Program-made: the position numbers and the translations under genes
Shown here: piece after piece, positions 1 through 9,581 of the stretch
Layout: every line of letters begins with the position of its first letter
How positions within the stretch are numbered: the first letter of the stretch is position 1
NCBI GenBank assembly: GCA_045647885.1
Contig: JAZRMX010000014.1
Location: 124,001 to 188,000, forward strand
Reading direction: 5' to 3'
Length of the DNA stretch: 64,000 nucleotides
DNA from: HGM04593 sp045647885
GTDB lineage: Bacteria > Bacteroidota > Bacteroidia > Bacteroidales > Bacteroidaceae
The notes under the pieces: model-generated
Databases searched by the model: none
The model's input: the letters and a program-made list of their open reading frames with translations, nothing else
Told to the model about the DNA's origin: nothing

Positions 1-978
1 CTCGTCGGTGTCGAAAGATACCTGGTACACTTCGAGTCCCCTGTTGTGGTACTTGTTGTAAATTTCGCGCAATCCCACGTTGCGGCTGCTTATGCCTGCA
101 ATGCTGTAGACAGTGAAGTCGAGCAGCACCACTTTGCCTTTGAGTGAACGGAGGCTTATGGTGTCGCCGTTCACATCGGGGAGTTCTATGTTGAAAAGTC
201 CTATCTTTTCAACCCCTTCGCTGTTTATGTCTATGGTGTCGCGTGGCGCTGCGGGGCGTGTAGCAGCCATGCCTTTTGTAGCTATGTTATAAAGATGTAT
301 CGCGCGCGTTGCGTGTGGATGGGCAATGTGCAGGGAGTTTGCTACGGCTGCAAAACAGCGGCTGTCGAAACGGTTGGCAGTGGGCGTGAAAATGGGCTCT
401 CCGTTTATACGCAGGAAGAGTGCGTAGTATGCTGCCGCCTTCTCGGGTGTTGGGGCAATGTATTGAGAAAAAATGTTTTTCTTGAACTCGCCAATGAGGT
501 TATATATTGTTTCACGTGTTTCGCCAATGGCCGGTGTGCTGTTCTTTATAAGCTGTGTAACCTGTTGTTGCAGCGATAGTTCAAGTGCTGCCAACTCTTT
601 TATTCGCAAACTCTCGGGCGAGCCTTCAATGCGGCAGCTGTCGGTGAAATGTTTGGCATCGGTGGTTATTTTTACCGTTTCTGTGGAGTCTATGGCAATG
701 GTTATGCGGCGGCCGTTGTCTTGCAGCTGCAAAGAGTAGAAATCGTAGCATTCGGGTTTCTGGGCGCTGAAAGAAAAATCTCCTTCCTTGCCGAGTTTTA
801 TGGAGTCTATCTTCTCGCTACGGCCTATGCCGATGTGTGAAAAATAGAGCATTTTGCCTTCGGCATTCTTCACTTCGCCTTCAATGGTGAAGCGTGGTTC
901 CTGTGTGCACGAAAAGAGTGTTGCAAGCATGGTTGCTACCGGCAGAGCAAGTAGCGTTCTTATATATGCCTTGTTCAT
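1..978 (-). CDS. DUF4369/thioredoxin-fold lipoprotein, 3' end beyond the window
   Basis: The reading frame runs from ATG at 978 to the left edge without a stop, giving at least 326 residues. The N-terminus has a signal peptide ending in a lipobox (ATLFSC), so the protein is probably a lipoprotein. A DUF4369-like beta-rich region follows (about residues 28-120). A thioredoxin-like domain begins near residue 285 (KGKVVLLDF). Where redoxins carry CxxC this protein has TVYSIAGISS with no cysteine, so ordinary disulfide chemistry is unlikely. It is divergent from pnp. Family members are common in Bacteroidales, and their substrates are unknown. Confidence 0.8.
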   Translation of the reverse strand, partial: MNKAYIRTLLALPVATMLATLFSCTQEPRFTIEGEVKNAEGKMLYFSHIGIGRSEKIDSIKLGKEGDFSFSAQKPECYDFYSLQLQDNGRRITIAIDSTETVKITTDAKHFTDSCRIEGSPESLRIKELAALELSLQQQVTQLIKNSTPAIGETRETIYNLIGEFKKNIFSQYIAPTPEKAAAYYALFLRINGEPIFTPTANRFDSRCFAAVANSLHIAHPHATRAIHLYNIATKGMAATRPAAPRDTIDINSEGVEKIGLFNIELPDVNGDTISLRSLKGKVVLLDFTVYSIAGISSRNVGLREIYNKYHNRGLEVYQVSFDTDE

Positions 979-1030
979 AACTTGTTAAAAATCTTTTTTC
1001 TATTTGTGGTATTTTTGAAAAATTATCGTA

Positions 1031-1038
1031 CAAAGATA
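1031..1038 (-). promoter_or_regulatory. -7 box for the leftward lipoprotein gene
   Basis: Read on the minus strand this is TATCTTTG, a match to the Bacteroidetes -7 consensus TAnnTTTG. It lies 53 bases before the ATG at 978. No clear TTTG -33 box sits at the right distance, so the call rests on the -7 match and position. Confidence 0.4.
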
Positions 1039-1059
1039 GCGAAAATGTGGAAATTTATA

Positions 1060-1067
1060 TATCTTTG
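1060..1067 (+). promoter_or_regulatory. -7 box for pnp
   Basis: TATCTTTG matches the Bacteroidetes -7 consensus TAnnTTTG and lies 43 bases before the pnp start. The -33 element is not obvious. Confidence 0.45.
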
Positions 1068-1110
1068 CGAGAATTTAGATGTTTAAAACACAATTAACGT
1101 ATAAAAAAAG

Positions 1111-3282
1111 ATGAATGTTGTAACAAAAAATGTGGCTTTGCCCGATGGTCGCGTTATCACCATTGAGACAGGTAAGCTTGCAAAACAAGCTGACGGTTCT
1201 GTGATGTTGCGCTTGGGTAACACAATGTTGTTGGCGACCGTGTGTGCAGCAAAGGATGCTGTTCCCGGCACCGATTTTATGCCTTTGCAGGTAGAGTATA
1301 AAGAGAAGTATGCTTCTTTCGGCCGTTTCCCCGGTGGTTTCACAAAACGCGAGGGTAAGGCTTCTGATTATGAGATTCTTACTTGTCGTTTGGTTGACCG
1401 CGCTTTGCGTCCCCTCTTCCCCGATAACTACCACGCTGAGGTATATGTAAATATCGTACTCTTCTCGGCTGACGGTGTTGATATGCCCGACGCTCTTGCA
1501 GGTCTTGCAGCTTCGGCAGCACTTGCAGTTTCAGATATTCCTTTCGGTGGTCCCATCTCTGAGGTGCGTGTTGCACGTATCGGTGGCGAGTTTGTGGTTA
1601 ACCCCACATTCGCACAGCTTGAGGAGGCTGATATGGATGTTATGGTTGCTGCAACATACGACAACATTATGATGGTCGAGGGTGAGATGAAAGAGGTTTC
1701 AGAGGCCGACCTGTTGGAGGCTATGAAAGTTGCTCACGAGGCTATCAAAGTTCACTGCAAGGCTCAGATGGAGCTTATGGAAGAGGTTGGCAAGACCGTT
1801 AAACGCGAGTACTGCCACGAGGTGAACGACGAGGATTTGCGCTCACAGGTTCACGCAGCTTGCTATGCAAAAGCATACGAGGTTGCAGCAAGCGGCAACA
1901 ACGACAAGCACGGTCGTGCTGCGGCTTTCGATGCAATCAAGGAGGAATTCAAAGCTCAGTTCACCGACGAGGAACTCGAGGAGAAGGGTGCGCTTATCGA
2001 CCGTTACTACCACGATGTGGAGAAAGAGGCTATGCGCCGTTGCATTCTCGACGAGGGCAAGCGTCTCGATGGTCGTAAGACTACAGAAATCCGTCCCATC
2101 TGGTGCGAGGCAGGCTATCTTCCCGGCCCTCACGGTTCAGCAGTGTTCACACGCGGTGAGACTCAGTCGCTCACAACCGTAACTCTTGGTACAAAACGCG
2201 ATGAGAAGATTATCGACGATGTAATGAATCAGGGTACAGAGCGTTTCCTCCTTCACTACAACTTCCCTCCCTTCTCTACAGGTGAGGCACGCGCACAGCG
2301 CGGTGTAGGTCGTCGCGAGATTGGTCACGGTAACCTTGCTTGCCGCGCTCTTAAGAATATGATTCCTGCCGACTATCCCTACTGCGTACGCGTAGTATCA
2401 GATATTCTCGAGTCTAACGGTTCTTCTTCAATGGCAACTGTTTGTGCAGGTACTCTTGCTCTTATGGATGCCGGTGTTAAGATCAAGAAACCCGTATCGG
2501 GTATTGCAATGGGTCTTATCAAGAATGCTGGTGAGGAGAAATATGCTGTGCTCAGCGATATTCTTGGTGATGAGGACCACTTGGGTGATATGGACTTCAA
2601 GGTTACAGGTACTGTAGACGGTATTACTGCAACCCAGATGGATATCAAGGTTGATGGTCTTTCTTACGAGATTCTCGAGAAGGCTCTTAATCAGGCTCGT
2701 GAGGGTCGTATGCACATCCTCGGCAAGATTACCGAGTGCATTGCAGAGCCCCGTGCAGAACTCAAGCCCCACGCTCCCCGCATCGAGACAATGCGTATAC
2801 CTAAAGAGTTCATCGGTGCTATAATTGGCCCTGGTGGAAAGATTATTCAGGGTATGCAGGAAGAGACCGGTGCAACAATCTCTATCGAGGAGGTTGATGG
2901 CGAGGGTATCATCGAGATTGCTGCAACAAACGGCAATTCAATCAACGAGGCTATTGCAAAAATCAGAGCTATCGTTGCTATCCCCGAGGCCGGTGAGGTT
3001 TACGAGGGTACAGTACGCAGCGTAATGCCTTATGGTGCATTCGTTGAGTTTATGCCCGGCAAGGATGGTCTTCTCCACATCTCGGAGATTGATTGGAAAC
3101 GCTTCGAGACAATGGAAGAGGCCGGTATCAAGGAGGGTGACAAACTGCAGGTTAAGCTTGTGGAGATTGACCCCAAGACCGGTAAGTTCAAACTTTCTCG
3201 TCGTGCGTTGATAGAGAAGCCCGAAGGTTATGAGGAGCGTGAGCGTCGTCCCCGTCGCGAGCCCCGCAAGCCCCAAGCATAA
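1111..3282 (+). CDS. pnp: Polyribonucleotide nucleotidyltransferase (PNPase)
   Basis: PNPase degrades RNA 3' to 5' by phosphorolysis as a trimer and can also add tails. The 723 residues show the standard order: two RNase PH-like domains (about 15-235 and 320-550) separated by an alpha-helical linker, a KH domain with the GPGGK loop near residue 573, and an S1 domain from about 630 (YEGTVRSVMPYGAFVEF). The C-terminal tail is basic and rich in Arg and Pro. Length is close to the family norm. The gene stands alone, with a -7 box upstream and a strong terminator directly after it. Confidence 0.98.
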   Translation: MNVVTKNVALPDGRVITIETGKLAKQADGSVMLRLGNTMLLATVCAAKDAVPGTDFMPLQVEYKEKYASFGRFPGGFTKREGKASDYEILTCRLVDRALRPLFPDNYHAEVYVNIVLFSADGVDMPDALAGLAASAALAVSDIPFGGPISEVRVARIGGEFVVNPTFAQLEEADMDVMVAATYDNIMMVEGEMKEVSEADLLEAMKVAHEAIKVHCKAQMELMEEVGKTVKREYCHEVNDEDLRSQVHAACYAKAYEVAASGNNDKHGRAAAFDAIKEEFKAQFTDEELEEKGALIDRYYHDVEKEAMRRCILDEGKRLDGRKTTEIRPIWCEAGYLPGPHGSAVFTRGETQSLTTVTLGTKRDEKIIDDVMNQGTERFLLHYNFPPFSTGEARAQRGVGRREIGHGNLACRALKNMIPADYPYCVRVVSDILESNGSSSMATVCAGTLALMDAGVKIKKPVSGIAMGLIKNAGEEKYAVLSDILGDEDHLGDMDFKVTGTVDGITATQMDIKVDGLSYEILEKALNQAREGRMHILGKITECIAEPRAELKPHAPRIETMRIPKEFIGAIIGPGGKIIQGMQEETGATISIEEVDGEGIIEIAATNGNSINEAIAKIRAIVAIPEAGEVYEGTVRSVMPYGAFVEFMPGKDGLLHISEIDWKRFETMEEAGIKEGDKLQVKLVEIDPKTGKFKLSRRALIEKPEGYEERERRPRREPRKPQA

Positions 3283-3290
3283 AACTTTTA

Positions 3291-3319
3291 AAAGTCGCTG
3301 AATTCAGCGACTTTTTTTT
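3291..3319 (+). terminator. Rho-independent terminator of pnp
   Basis: A hairpin with arms AAAGTCGCTG and CAGCGACTTT around an AATT centre is followed by a run of eight Ts, 8 bases after the pnp stop codon. Confidence 0.9.
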
Positions 3320-3427
3320 ATTGCAATATTCGTGGTGAAATTTGTTATTTACATCGAAAAAAAGAGGTAAATATATATAAGGAAAAAAGAGATTTTTATA
3401 TCTTCGCAACGATAAAATAAAAACAAT

Positions 3428-4327
3428 ATGAGAAAAATAAGAGCTGCCATCGTTGGTTATGGCAATATAGGAAAATATACATTACAGGCACTTACTGCCG
3501 CTCCCGATTTTGAGGTTGCCGGCGTGGTGCGCCGTTCGGGTGCCGAGAACCTTCCCGCAGAACTCGAAGGTTATAATGTGGTAAAGGATATACGCGAGTT
3601 GGGCGATGTAGATGTCGCTATACTCTCTACTCCCACCCGTAGCGTGGAGAAGTATGCAAAGGATATTCTTGCACTTGGAATAAACACTGTAGACAGTTTC
3701 GATATCCACTCGAAGATTGTTGAATTGCGCCGTTCTCTTTCAGAGAGCGCACAGGCCGGCAATGCTGTGTCTATAATCTCGGCCGGTTGGGATCCGGGTA
3801 GCGACTCGGTGGTACGTGCATTGTTGCAGGCTATAGCTCCCAAGGGTATTACCTATACGAACTTCGGTCCCGGTATGAGTATGGGACACACCGTTGCGGT
3901 AAAGGCAATAGAGGGTGTGAAGGCTGCGCTTTCTATGACAATTCCCGTGGGCACAGGTATTCACCGCCGTATGGTATATGTGGAGATAGAGGAGGGTTAT
4001 GACTTTAACCAGGTTGCAGCAGCCATTAAGGCCGACCCTTACTTTGTGAACGACGAAACTCACGTTATAAATGTTCCTTGTGTCGATGAACTCCTTGATA
4101 TGGGACACGGTGTAAATCTTACACGCAAGGGTGTTTCTGGTACTACTCAGAATCAGCTTTTCGAGTTTAATATGAGAATAAACAACCCCGCTCTTACAGC
4201 GCAGGTATTGGTGTGCTGTGCGCGTGCTACAATGCGTTTGCAGCCCGGTTGTTACACTATGATAGAGGTTCCCATAATTGACCTTCTCTATGGTGAGCGT
4301 GAGGATTTGATTGCACATTTGGTATAA
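3428..4327 (+). CDS. ddh: meso-Diaminopimelate D-dehydrogenase
   Basis: This enzyme makes meso-diaminopimelate from tetrahydrodipicolinate with NADPH and ammonia, supplying peptidoglycan and lysine in one step. The 299 residues begin with a Rossmann dinucleotide site (AIVGYGNIGKYTL, about residues 7-19). The family core follows, including SAGWDPGSDSVVRAL (about 117-131) and GPGMSMGHTVAVKAI. Length matches the family (about 300-325). It is monocistronic, with terminators on both sides. A TATCTTCG -7-like box lies about 30 bases upstream of the start. Confidence 0.95.
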   Translation: MRKIRAAIVGYGNIGKYTLQALTAAPDFEVAGVVRRSGAENLPAELEGYNVVKDIRELGDVDVAILSTPTRSVEKYAKDILALGINTVDSFDIHSKIVELRRSLSESAQAGNAVSIISAGWDPGSDSVVRALLQAIAPKGITYTNFGPGMSMGHTVAVKAIEGVKAALSMTIPVGTGIHRRMVYVEIEEGYDFNQVAAAIKADPYFVNDETHVINVPCVDELLDMGHGVNLTRKGVSGTTQNQLFEFNMRINNPALTAQVLVCCARATMRLQPGCYTMIEVPIIDLLYGEREDLIAHLV

Positions 4328-4343
4328 ATTGGTACAGTGAAGA

Positions 4344-4384
4344 AAGACGACACCTCCCAAATTTTGGGAGGTGTCGTCTTTTTG
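4344..4384 (+). terminator. Rho-independent terminator of ddh
   Basis: A long perfect hairpin (AAGACGACACCTCCCAA paired with its complement around AATT) is followed by Ts, 17 bases after the ddh stop. Confidence 0.92.
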
Positions 4385-4519
4385 CAGTATTTGTGTTCTG
4401 CTCATTTAAGCAATTAAAGAATTATTCATTGGTTAATGATTGTTGAATTATCGAAACTTCGTCGATATGTCGTTGTTTTTTATTATTTTCGCAGCCGTAT
4501 TTTGAAGAATATATAATTT

Positions 4520-5866
4520 ATGAGTGAAAATAAAAGAGCCTCGTTTGGAGGGAAATTGAGTGTTGTGCTTGTTGCCGCCGGTAGCGCGATAGGGCTTGGG
4601 GCCATTTGGCGTTTCCCTTATATTGCGGGCAAACACGGCGGTGCTGCTTTTTTGCTTGTGTTCCTTATAAGTGTTTTCGCTGTGGGTATTCCTGCTATGC
4701 TTGCGGAATTTGCAATAGGCCGCAAAACAAGGAAAAATGCAGTGGGGGCTTATCGCGGTTTGTCGAAAAAGTGGAGTTGGCTTGGATATAACGGCGTGCT
4801 TGGCGCGTTGCTTATTTCGGGTTATTACTATATTATCGCCGGCTGGTCGCTGGAGTATATGGTTTCTTCGGCAACAAATATACTTTATTCATCACCCCTC
4901 TCCTTTACGGAGCAATTCGCTGGGTTTCAAGGTTCGTGGCGTCCTTTTCTTTATGCGGTAATGTTTATTTTGCTGACTCATGTGATTATAGCCCGTGGAG
5001 TGGAGAAGGGTATTGAGAAAGCGTCGCGTGTTATGATGCCGGCACTCTTTGTGATATTGATAATTATGGCTGTGCGCGTGGCTTTTATGCCTGGTGCGAT
5101 AGAGGGCTACCGCTTTTTCCTTACTCCCGATTTCAAGGCGGCATTCTCGCCTGATACCATTATGATGGCAGTCGGTCAGGCATTCTTCTCGCTGTCGGTG
5201 GGTATGGGATGTATGGTTACTTATGCCTCATATTTCAGAAAGGATAACAATCTTGTGTCGACCTCTTTCAACGTAGCATTGCTCACTTTGCTTGTTTCGT
5301 TGCTTGCTGGCCTGGTTATTTTCCCGGCGGTGTTCAGCGCAGGGCTGCAACCTACCGAGGGTGCGTCGCTCATCTTTGTTACCTTGCCAGAGATTTTTAA
5401 GGGTATGCCTCTGGCGCCACTCTGGTCTACTGTGTTCTTTGTGTTGGTGACGCTTGCCTCGCTCACATCGACAATCTCATTCCACGAGGTTCTTACAGCT
5501 TATTTTGCCGAAGAGTTCAAGATGCAGCGCAAGTGGGCTGCTCGTCTTACTTCGGGAATCTCTGTTGTGCTGAGTCTGCTTACTTTGACTATGGTCTTTG
5601 ATATTGATTTTCTTGGCATAGAGGTAGCTGGTGCCACCCTTGTCGATGTGTTTGATTATATGGCTGCAAATATAGTAATGCCCATAGGCGCTCTCTTTAC
5701 CTGTGTATTTGCCGCGTGGGTTATGAAACGCTCCTTCATCCGTGAGGAGTTGAGCAATTATGGTGCGATAAAGAACTTTGTGATTCCGGTAATGGTGTTT
5801 ATGCTGCGCTTTGTAACTCCTCTGCTTATACTTTATATATTCCTTAAGAATCTTGGAGTATTTTGA
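4520..5866 (+). CDS. Sodium-dependent transporter, NSS/SNF family
   Basis: This is a multipass inner-membrane symporter of the neurotransmitter:sodium symporter family, which in bacteria mostly takes up amino acids with Na+. The first membrane segment has the hallmark sodium-site pattern (VLVAAGSAIGLGAIWRFPYI, about residues 15-34). About 11 hydrophobic segments follow in 448 residues, the usual bacterial size. The substrate cannot be read from sequence. It stands alone between ddh and the convergent murF-alr, with a shared terminator. Confidence 0.93.
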   Translation: MSENKRASFGGKLSVVLVAAGSAIGLGAIWRFPYIAGKHGGAAFLLVFLISVFAVGIPAMLAEFAIGRKTRKNAVGAYRGLSKKWSWLGYNGVLGALLISGYYYIIAGWSLEYMVSSATNILYSSPLSFTEQFAGFQGSWRPFLYAVMFILLTHVIIARGVEKGIEKASRVMMPALFVILIIMAVRVAFMPGAIEGYRFFLTPDFKAAFSPDTIMMAVGQAFFSLSVGMGCMVTYASYFRKDNNLVSTSFNVALLTLLVSLLAGLVIFPAVFSAGLQPTEGASLIFVTLPEIFKGMPLAPLWSTVFFVLVTLASLTSTISFHEVLTAYFAEEFKMQRKWAARLTSGISVVLSLLTLTMVFDIDFLGIEVAGATLVDVFDYMAANIVMPIGALFTCVFAAWVMKRSFIREELSNYGAIKNFVIPVMVFMLRFVTPLLILYIFLKNLGVF

Positions 5867-5885
5867 GCCGTGAGACTATGGCTAT

Positions 5886-5925
5886 AAACAACGGGTGCAA
5901 TTTTAAATTGCACCCGTTGTTTTGT
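5886..5925. terminator. Bidirectional terminator between the symporter and murF-alr
   Basis: A near-perfect hairpin (CAACGGGTGCAATTT and its complement) is flanked by A and T runs, so it can stop transcription from both convergent genes. Confidence 0.88.
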
Positions 5926-5947
5926 ATCTTTCTGGGGGGGTAAATCC

Positions 5948-8431
5948 TTAATCGGTAAAATAGATTCTTTTAATTCTTGTAGAAACTGCTGTGAGTATCT
6001 CGTAGGGAATTGTTTCGAGCCACTCCGCCACTCTGTATACAGGTAAATTGTTTCCGAAGATTTCCACGCTGTCGCCCTCCAGGCAATCAATGTCGGTAAC
6101 ATCTATCATACATACATCCATACATATATTTCCAATGTAGGGGGCTTTTTTGCCGTTTACAATGCAGTATCCGCGTCCGTTTCCAAGCTTTCGGTTGAGG
6201 CCGTCGGCATACCCGATGGGCAAGGCTGCAACGCGCGAGGTGCGCGTGAGCTTTCCACGACGGCTGTATCCTACGGTTTCTGTTGCCGGTATTTCGTGAA
6301 TCTGTAGTATTATGGTCTTCAGTGTAGATATGGGGCGCAATGTGCTTGCTTCTTCTCCCATAGGAGAAACTCCATAGAGTCCTATGCCCAGTCGCACGGC
6401 TTCGTACTGCACATTGGTAAAACGTTCGGCTCCTGCACTGTTGTCTATGTGGCGCAGAATCTTGTGTTTGAAGGCAGCCTGCAGTTCCTCGCTCGCCCGG
6501 GTGAATCTCTCAATCTGTGTTTTTGAGAATTCGTCGAAAATGGGGCTGTCGCTTCCAACAAAATGCGAGAATACCGAGCGGGGCGTAAGTGCGTTTTGCT
6601 GTTTTAGCTTTTCCACCAGCAAAGGCACTTCCTCGGGCAAAAAGCCCAGGCGGTGCATTCCTGTGTCTATTTTTATGTGTACCGGGTAGTCTGTGATTCC
6701 CTCGCGTGTTGCAGCTTGTATAAGTGTTTGCAGCATAGAGAAACTGTATACCTCGGGTTCGAGCTTGTGCTCAAACAGTGTGCGCAAGGAACCCGGCTCG
6801 GGGTTCATTACTATTATGCCGGTGGTTATACCTGCACGGCGAAGTTCGGCACCTTCGTCGGCTACAGCCACGGCAAGGTAGTCCACGTGGCAGTCCTGCA
6901 GAGTGCGTGCAACCTCCATTGCTCCGGCTCCGTAGGCCGACGCTTTTACCATACAGATGGTCTTTGTGTCGCGGTGCAGGTTGTTGCGGTAGCTGTTGAG
7001 GTTTTCGCGTAGCGCGCTTAGGTTTACTTCGAGTATAGTCTGGTGTACTTTTTTCTCCATAGCCTCGGTAATCTCTTCAAAGCGGAAACTGCGTGAGCCT
7101 TTTATGAGTATTGCCTCGTTGGAGAGGGAACGGAAAGTCCCGGACTGCAGGAAACTCTCCGTGTTGGGGAAAAAGTATGTTTCGCACGGCATTTTTGCGA
7201 GGCTATGCTTTTCGCTCGAAATCTCCTCTCCAATGCCGATGAATTTTTCAATCTTATGTTCTGTTGCGTATTGTGCAACGGTGTGGTACAGTGCAGGTAA
7301 TGACTCACCAGACTGCTTGATGTCCGAAAGTATGAGTGTGCGGCGCAGCCCCGGCAGGGTGTCGCAGCGGCGTTCCATAAAGTCGAGCGCAATGTCGAGC
7401 GATGCAATGTCGGCGTTGTAGCTGTCGTTTATGAGCATGCAGTTGTTCTTTCCCTCCTTGACCTCGAGTCGCATAGCTACAGGCTCCAGGGTTGCCATGC
7501 GTTTTGCAATGGTGTCGGCAGGTACCATAAGATAGAGTGCCGCGGCAAGGCAGCTTATTGAGTCCTCAATTGAGGCTTCGTCGAGAAATGGAATGCGGTA
7601 ACCATGCTCAATGGTGAGGTAACGGTATCTTATGGTGGTGCCTGTGTCATCTTTCTCAATGCTGTAGATGTAGAGTGGTTTTTCAGGGTCGGTCTGTGAC
7701 CAGGCTATTTCGCGCGCAGCGAGCTGTGAGTCGGCAACGCAGTTGTTTATTGTGGCATTGTCGGCGTTGTAAATTACAATGTCGCACTCCTTGAAAAGCT
7801 GTAGCTTCTCCACGCATTTCTCTTGTATGGTGCTGAAATTCTCCTGGTGAGCGCCGCTTATATTGGTGATTATGCCTATTGTGGGTTTTATGATGCTTTG
7901 CAGCCTCTCCATCTCCTTGGGCTGGGAAATTCCCGCTTCGAAGATTCCTAAAGAACTCTCCTCGTCGAGTTTCCACACCGAAAGTGGAACACCTATCTGC
8001 GAGTTGTAGCTACGTGGCGAGCGTGTAACTTTGTAGTCGTCGGCTGTCAGTTGGTAAAGCCACTCCTTTACAATAGTTTTTCCGTCGCTGCCGGTTATTC
8101 CCACAACGGGTATGTTGAACAGGGAACGGTGGTGGGCTGCAAGTTGCTGCAAGGCATTTATGCTGTCGCCGACGATTATGAAATTGGAGTCGGGGTATAC
8201 GGCAGATATCTCTTTTTGCTCCACCACGAAATTCCTCACACCTCTGTCGTGCAGGCTGCTGATGTATCCGTGCCCGTCGCCGTGCTTTGTCTTTATGGCG
8301 AAAAAGAGTGTCTCCTCGGGAAAACCAAGTGAGCGGCTGTCGGTGAGCAAGCGCGAAACGGTGCTATTGCTTGTGCCTGCAACAAACTCTGCTTTAATAA
8401 TCTTTGCTATTTGTTCAACAGTGTATTGCAT
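5948..8431 (-). CDS. murF-alr: Bifunctional MurF ligase / alanine racemase
   Basis: This is a fusion of two cell-wall enzymes, typical of Bacteroidales. Residues 1 to about 450 are MurF, which adds D-Ala-D-Ala to the UDP-MurNAc-tripeptide; its ATP loop is TGSDGKT near residue 113. From about residue 460 (HQTILEVNLSALRENL) comes a fold-type III PLP alanine racemase, with the PLP lysine in MVKASAYGAG. The later VGYSRRGKLTR segment carries the expected catalytic tyrosine. The fusion supplies D-Ala and uses its dimer in the next steps. The start overlaps the end of the GSCFA gene by 25 bases, so the two are probably co-transcribed. Confidence 0.96.
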   Translation of the reverse strand: MQYTVEQIAKIIKAEFVAGTSNSTVSRLLTDSRSLGFPEETLFFAIKTKHGDGHGYISSLHDRGVRNFVVEQKEISAVYPDSNFIIVGDSINALQQLAAHHRSLFNIPVVGITGSDGKTIVKEWLYQLTADDYKVTRSPRSYNSQIGVPLSVWKLDEESSLGIFEAGISQPKEMERLQSIIKPTIGIITNISGAHQENFSTIQEKCVEKLQLFKECDIVIYNADNATINNCVADSQLAAREIAWSQTDPEKPLYIYSIEKDDTGTTIRYRYLTIEHGYRIPFLDEASIEDSISCLAAALYLMVPADTIAKRMATLEPVAMRLEVKEGKNNCMLINDSYNADIASLDIALDFMERRCDTLPGLRRTLILSDIKQSGESLPALYHTVAQYATEHKIEKFIGIGEEISSEKHSLAKMPCETYFFPNTESFLQSGTFRSLSNEAILIKGSRSFRFEEITEAMEKKVHQTILEVNLSALRENLNSYRNNLHRDTKTICMVKASAYGAGAMEVARTLQDCHVDYLAVAVADEGAELRRAGITTGIIVMNPEPGSLRTLFEHKLEPEVYSFSMLQTLIQAATREGITDYPVHIKIDTGMHRLGFLPEEVPLLVEKLKQQNALTPRSVFSHFVGSDSPIFDEFSKTQIERFTRASEELQAAFKHKILRHIDNSAGAERFTNVQYEAVRLGIGLYGVSPMGEEASTLRPISTLKTIILQIHEIPATETVGYSRRGKLTRTSRVAALPIGYADGLNRKLGNGRGYCIVNGKKAPYIGNICMDVCMIDVTDIDCLEGDSVEIFGNNLPVYRVAEWLETIPYEILTAVSTRIKRIYFTD

Positions 8432-9402
8432 TTTTCTTCTTCTTTTTCAAAATCAAGGTAGGGGTGATTCCCTTTTATTTGTGCAATCTTTTGCATAATG
8501 TCGCCCACAAACTTTTTGTATCCTTTACTCTCTGGGTCAAAGGGGCGGTGGGCAAGCCCTCGCATAATATCTTCGATGGAGTGGTTAAGCGTGAGGCTCT
8601 CCTCGGTTATATGTTGTGTGGCGAACTTCTCCCAAATATATTCTACTGCAAGCGTTGAGGGGTGTGTCATATCATCGGCATAGAAACGATAATCGCGCAA
8701 TTCGTCCATCATTATTTCGTACGAGGGGAAGTAGTCGCATCGGTTGGGGAAATGCCTGCGCAGTTCCTCTGTGGCTATCAATAGCGTGGCTTTGCTCAAC
8801 TGGTTATCGTGGGCTCCGTCGCGCAAGTGCCTGATGGGGCTTACCGTGAAGATGAATTTTACCTCGGGGCGTAACGCTATTATTCCATTTATGGCTTTAC
8901 TCATCTGCTCCACAATCTCTTCAGGCCTCAGTAATCGGCGGTTGAAGGTTTTTGCAGGCAATTTGTGACAGTTGCTTACCACAAGTCCGTCGCTTGCTCT
9001 CTCATAGGCATAGGCTGTGCCGAAGGTTATGATAATAACATCACTCTCTTTAATGAGATTGTGTGCCGCTGCAAGCGAGTTGTTCGTGTTGGCGAGGAAA
9101 TCCTCTTTTGTCTTTCGCGAGAAATCGCTGTGATGCAGTATGCTGTGCCACATTTCTGCGTGCTCGAATATTTCGGGCGAATTTGCATCGAATGCTTTTC
9201 CGCTGACAATCCTTTGCAGTATGGTTGAAATGGATAATGGGTTGTATACTATGCCGAAAGGGTTACTGCATACGTTGAATTTGCACTCTTGTAGCTTCTG
9301 CCCTATATTCTGCGCAAAACAGGAACCTAAAAGCATTATTTTGCTCTTATGTCCTATTTTCAATCCATTCTTTACTGTTTCGACAGGGGTTGTGAGTTGC
9401 AT
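8407..9402 (-). CDS. GSCFA domain protein
   Basis: The family signature GSCFAQNIG is at about residues 24-32 of 331. I place the start at ATG 9402 (MQLTTPVETVKNG) rather than at a TTG 24 bases upstream. GSCFA proteins are related to SGNH-type hydrolases, and HPSTLAVEYIWEKF near residue 240 resembles the family's C-terminal catalytic block. The substrate is unknown; a carbohydrate or cell-envelope ester is a guess. It overlaps murF-alr, which suggests an envelope role. No signal peptide is visible. Confidence 0.88.
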   Translation of the reverse strand: MQLTTPVETVKNGLKIGHKSKIMLLGSCFAQNIGQKLQECKFNVCSNPFGIVYNPLSISTILQRIVSGKAFDANSPEIFEHAEMWHSILHHSDFSRKTKEDFLANTNNSLAAAHNLIKESDVIIITFGTAYAYERASDGLVVSNCHKLPAKTFNRRLLRPEEIVEQMSKAINGIIALRPEVKFIFTVSPIRHLRDGAHDNQLSKATLLIATEELRRHFPNRCDYFPSYEIMMDELRDYRFYADDMTHPSTLAVEYIWEKFATQHITEESLTLNHSIEDIMRGLAHRPFDPESKGYKKFVGDIMQKIAQIKGNHPYLDFEKEEEKCNTLLNK

Positions 9403-9464
9403 AATGGAGTGCTCGTTTGTTTGCAATTTATTGCAAATTTAATGAAGTTACGCAATTAATGTTA

Positions 9465-9472
9465 TATCTTTG
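9465..9472 (+). promoter_or_regulatory. -7 box for dxs
   Basis: TATCTTTG matches the Bacteroidetes -7 consensus in the gap between the divergent GSCFA and dxs genes, about 110 bases before dxs. Confidence 0.45.
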
Positions 9473-9581
9473 CAAGAGAATTTTGATTCGGTGGCAAAAA
9501 AGTCTTGAATTTAAAACAACTTAAAAGTTGCTATTTATCTCTAAAAAGACTATTATTGCAGTAGAATTGGTATATTAGAAT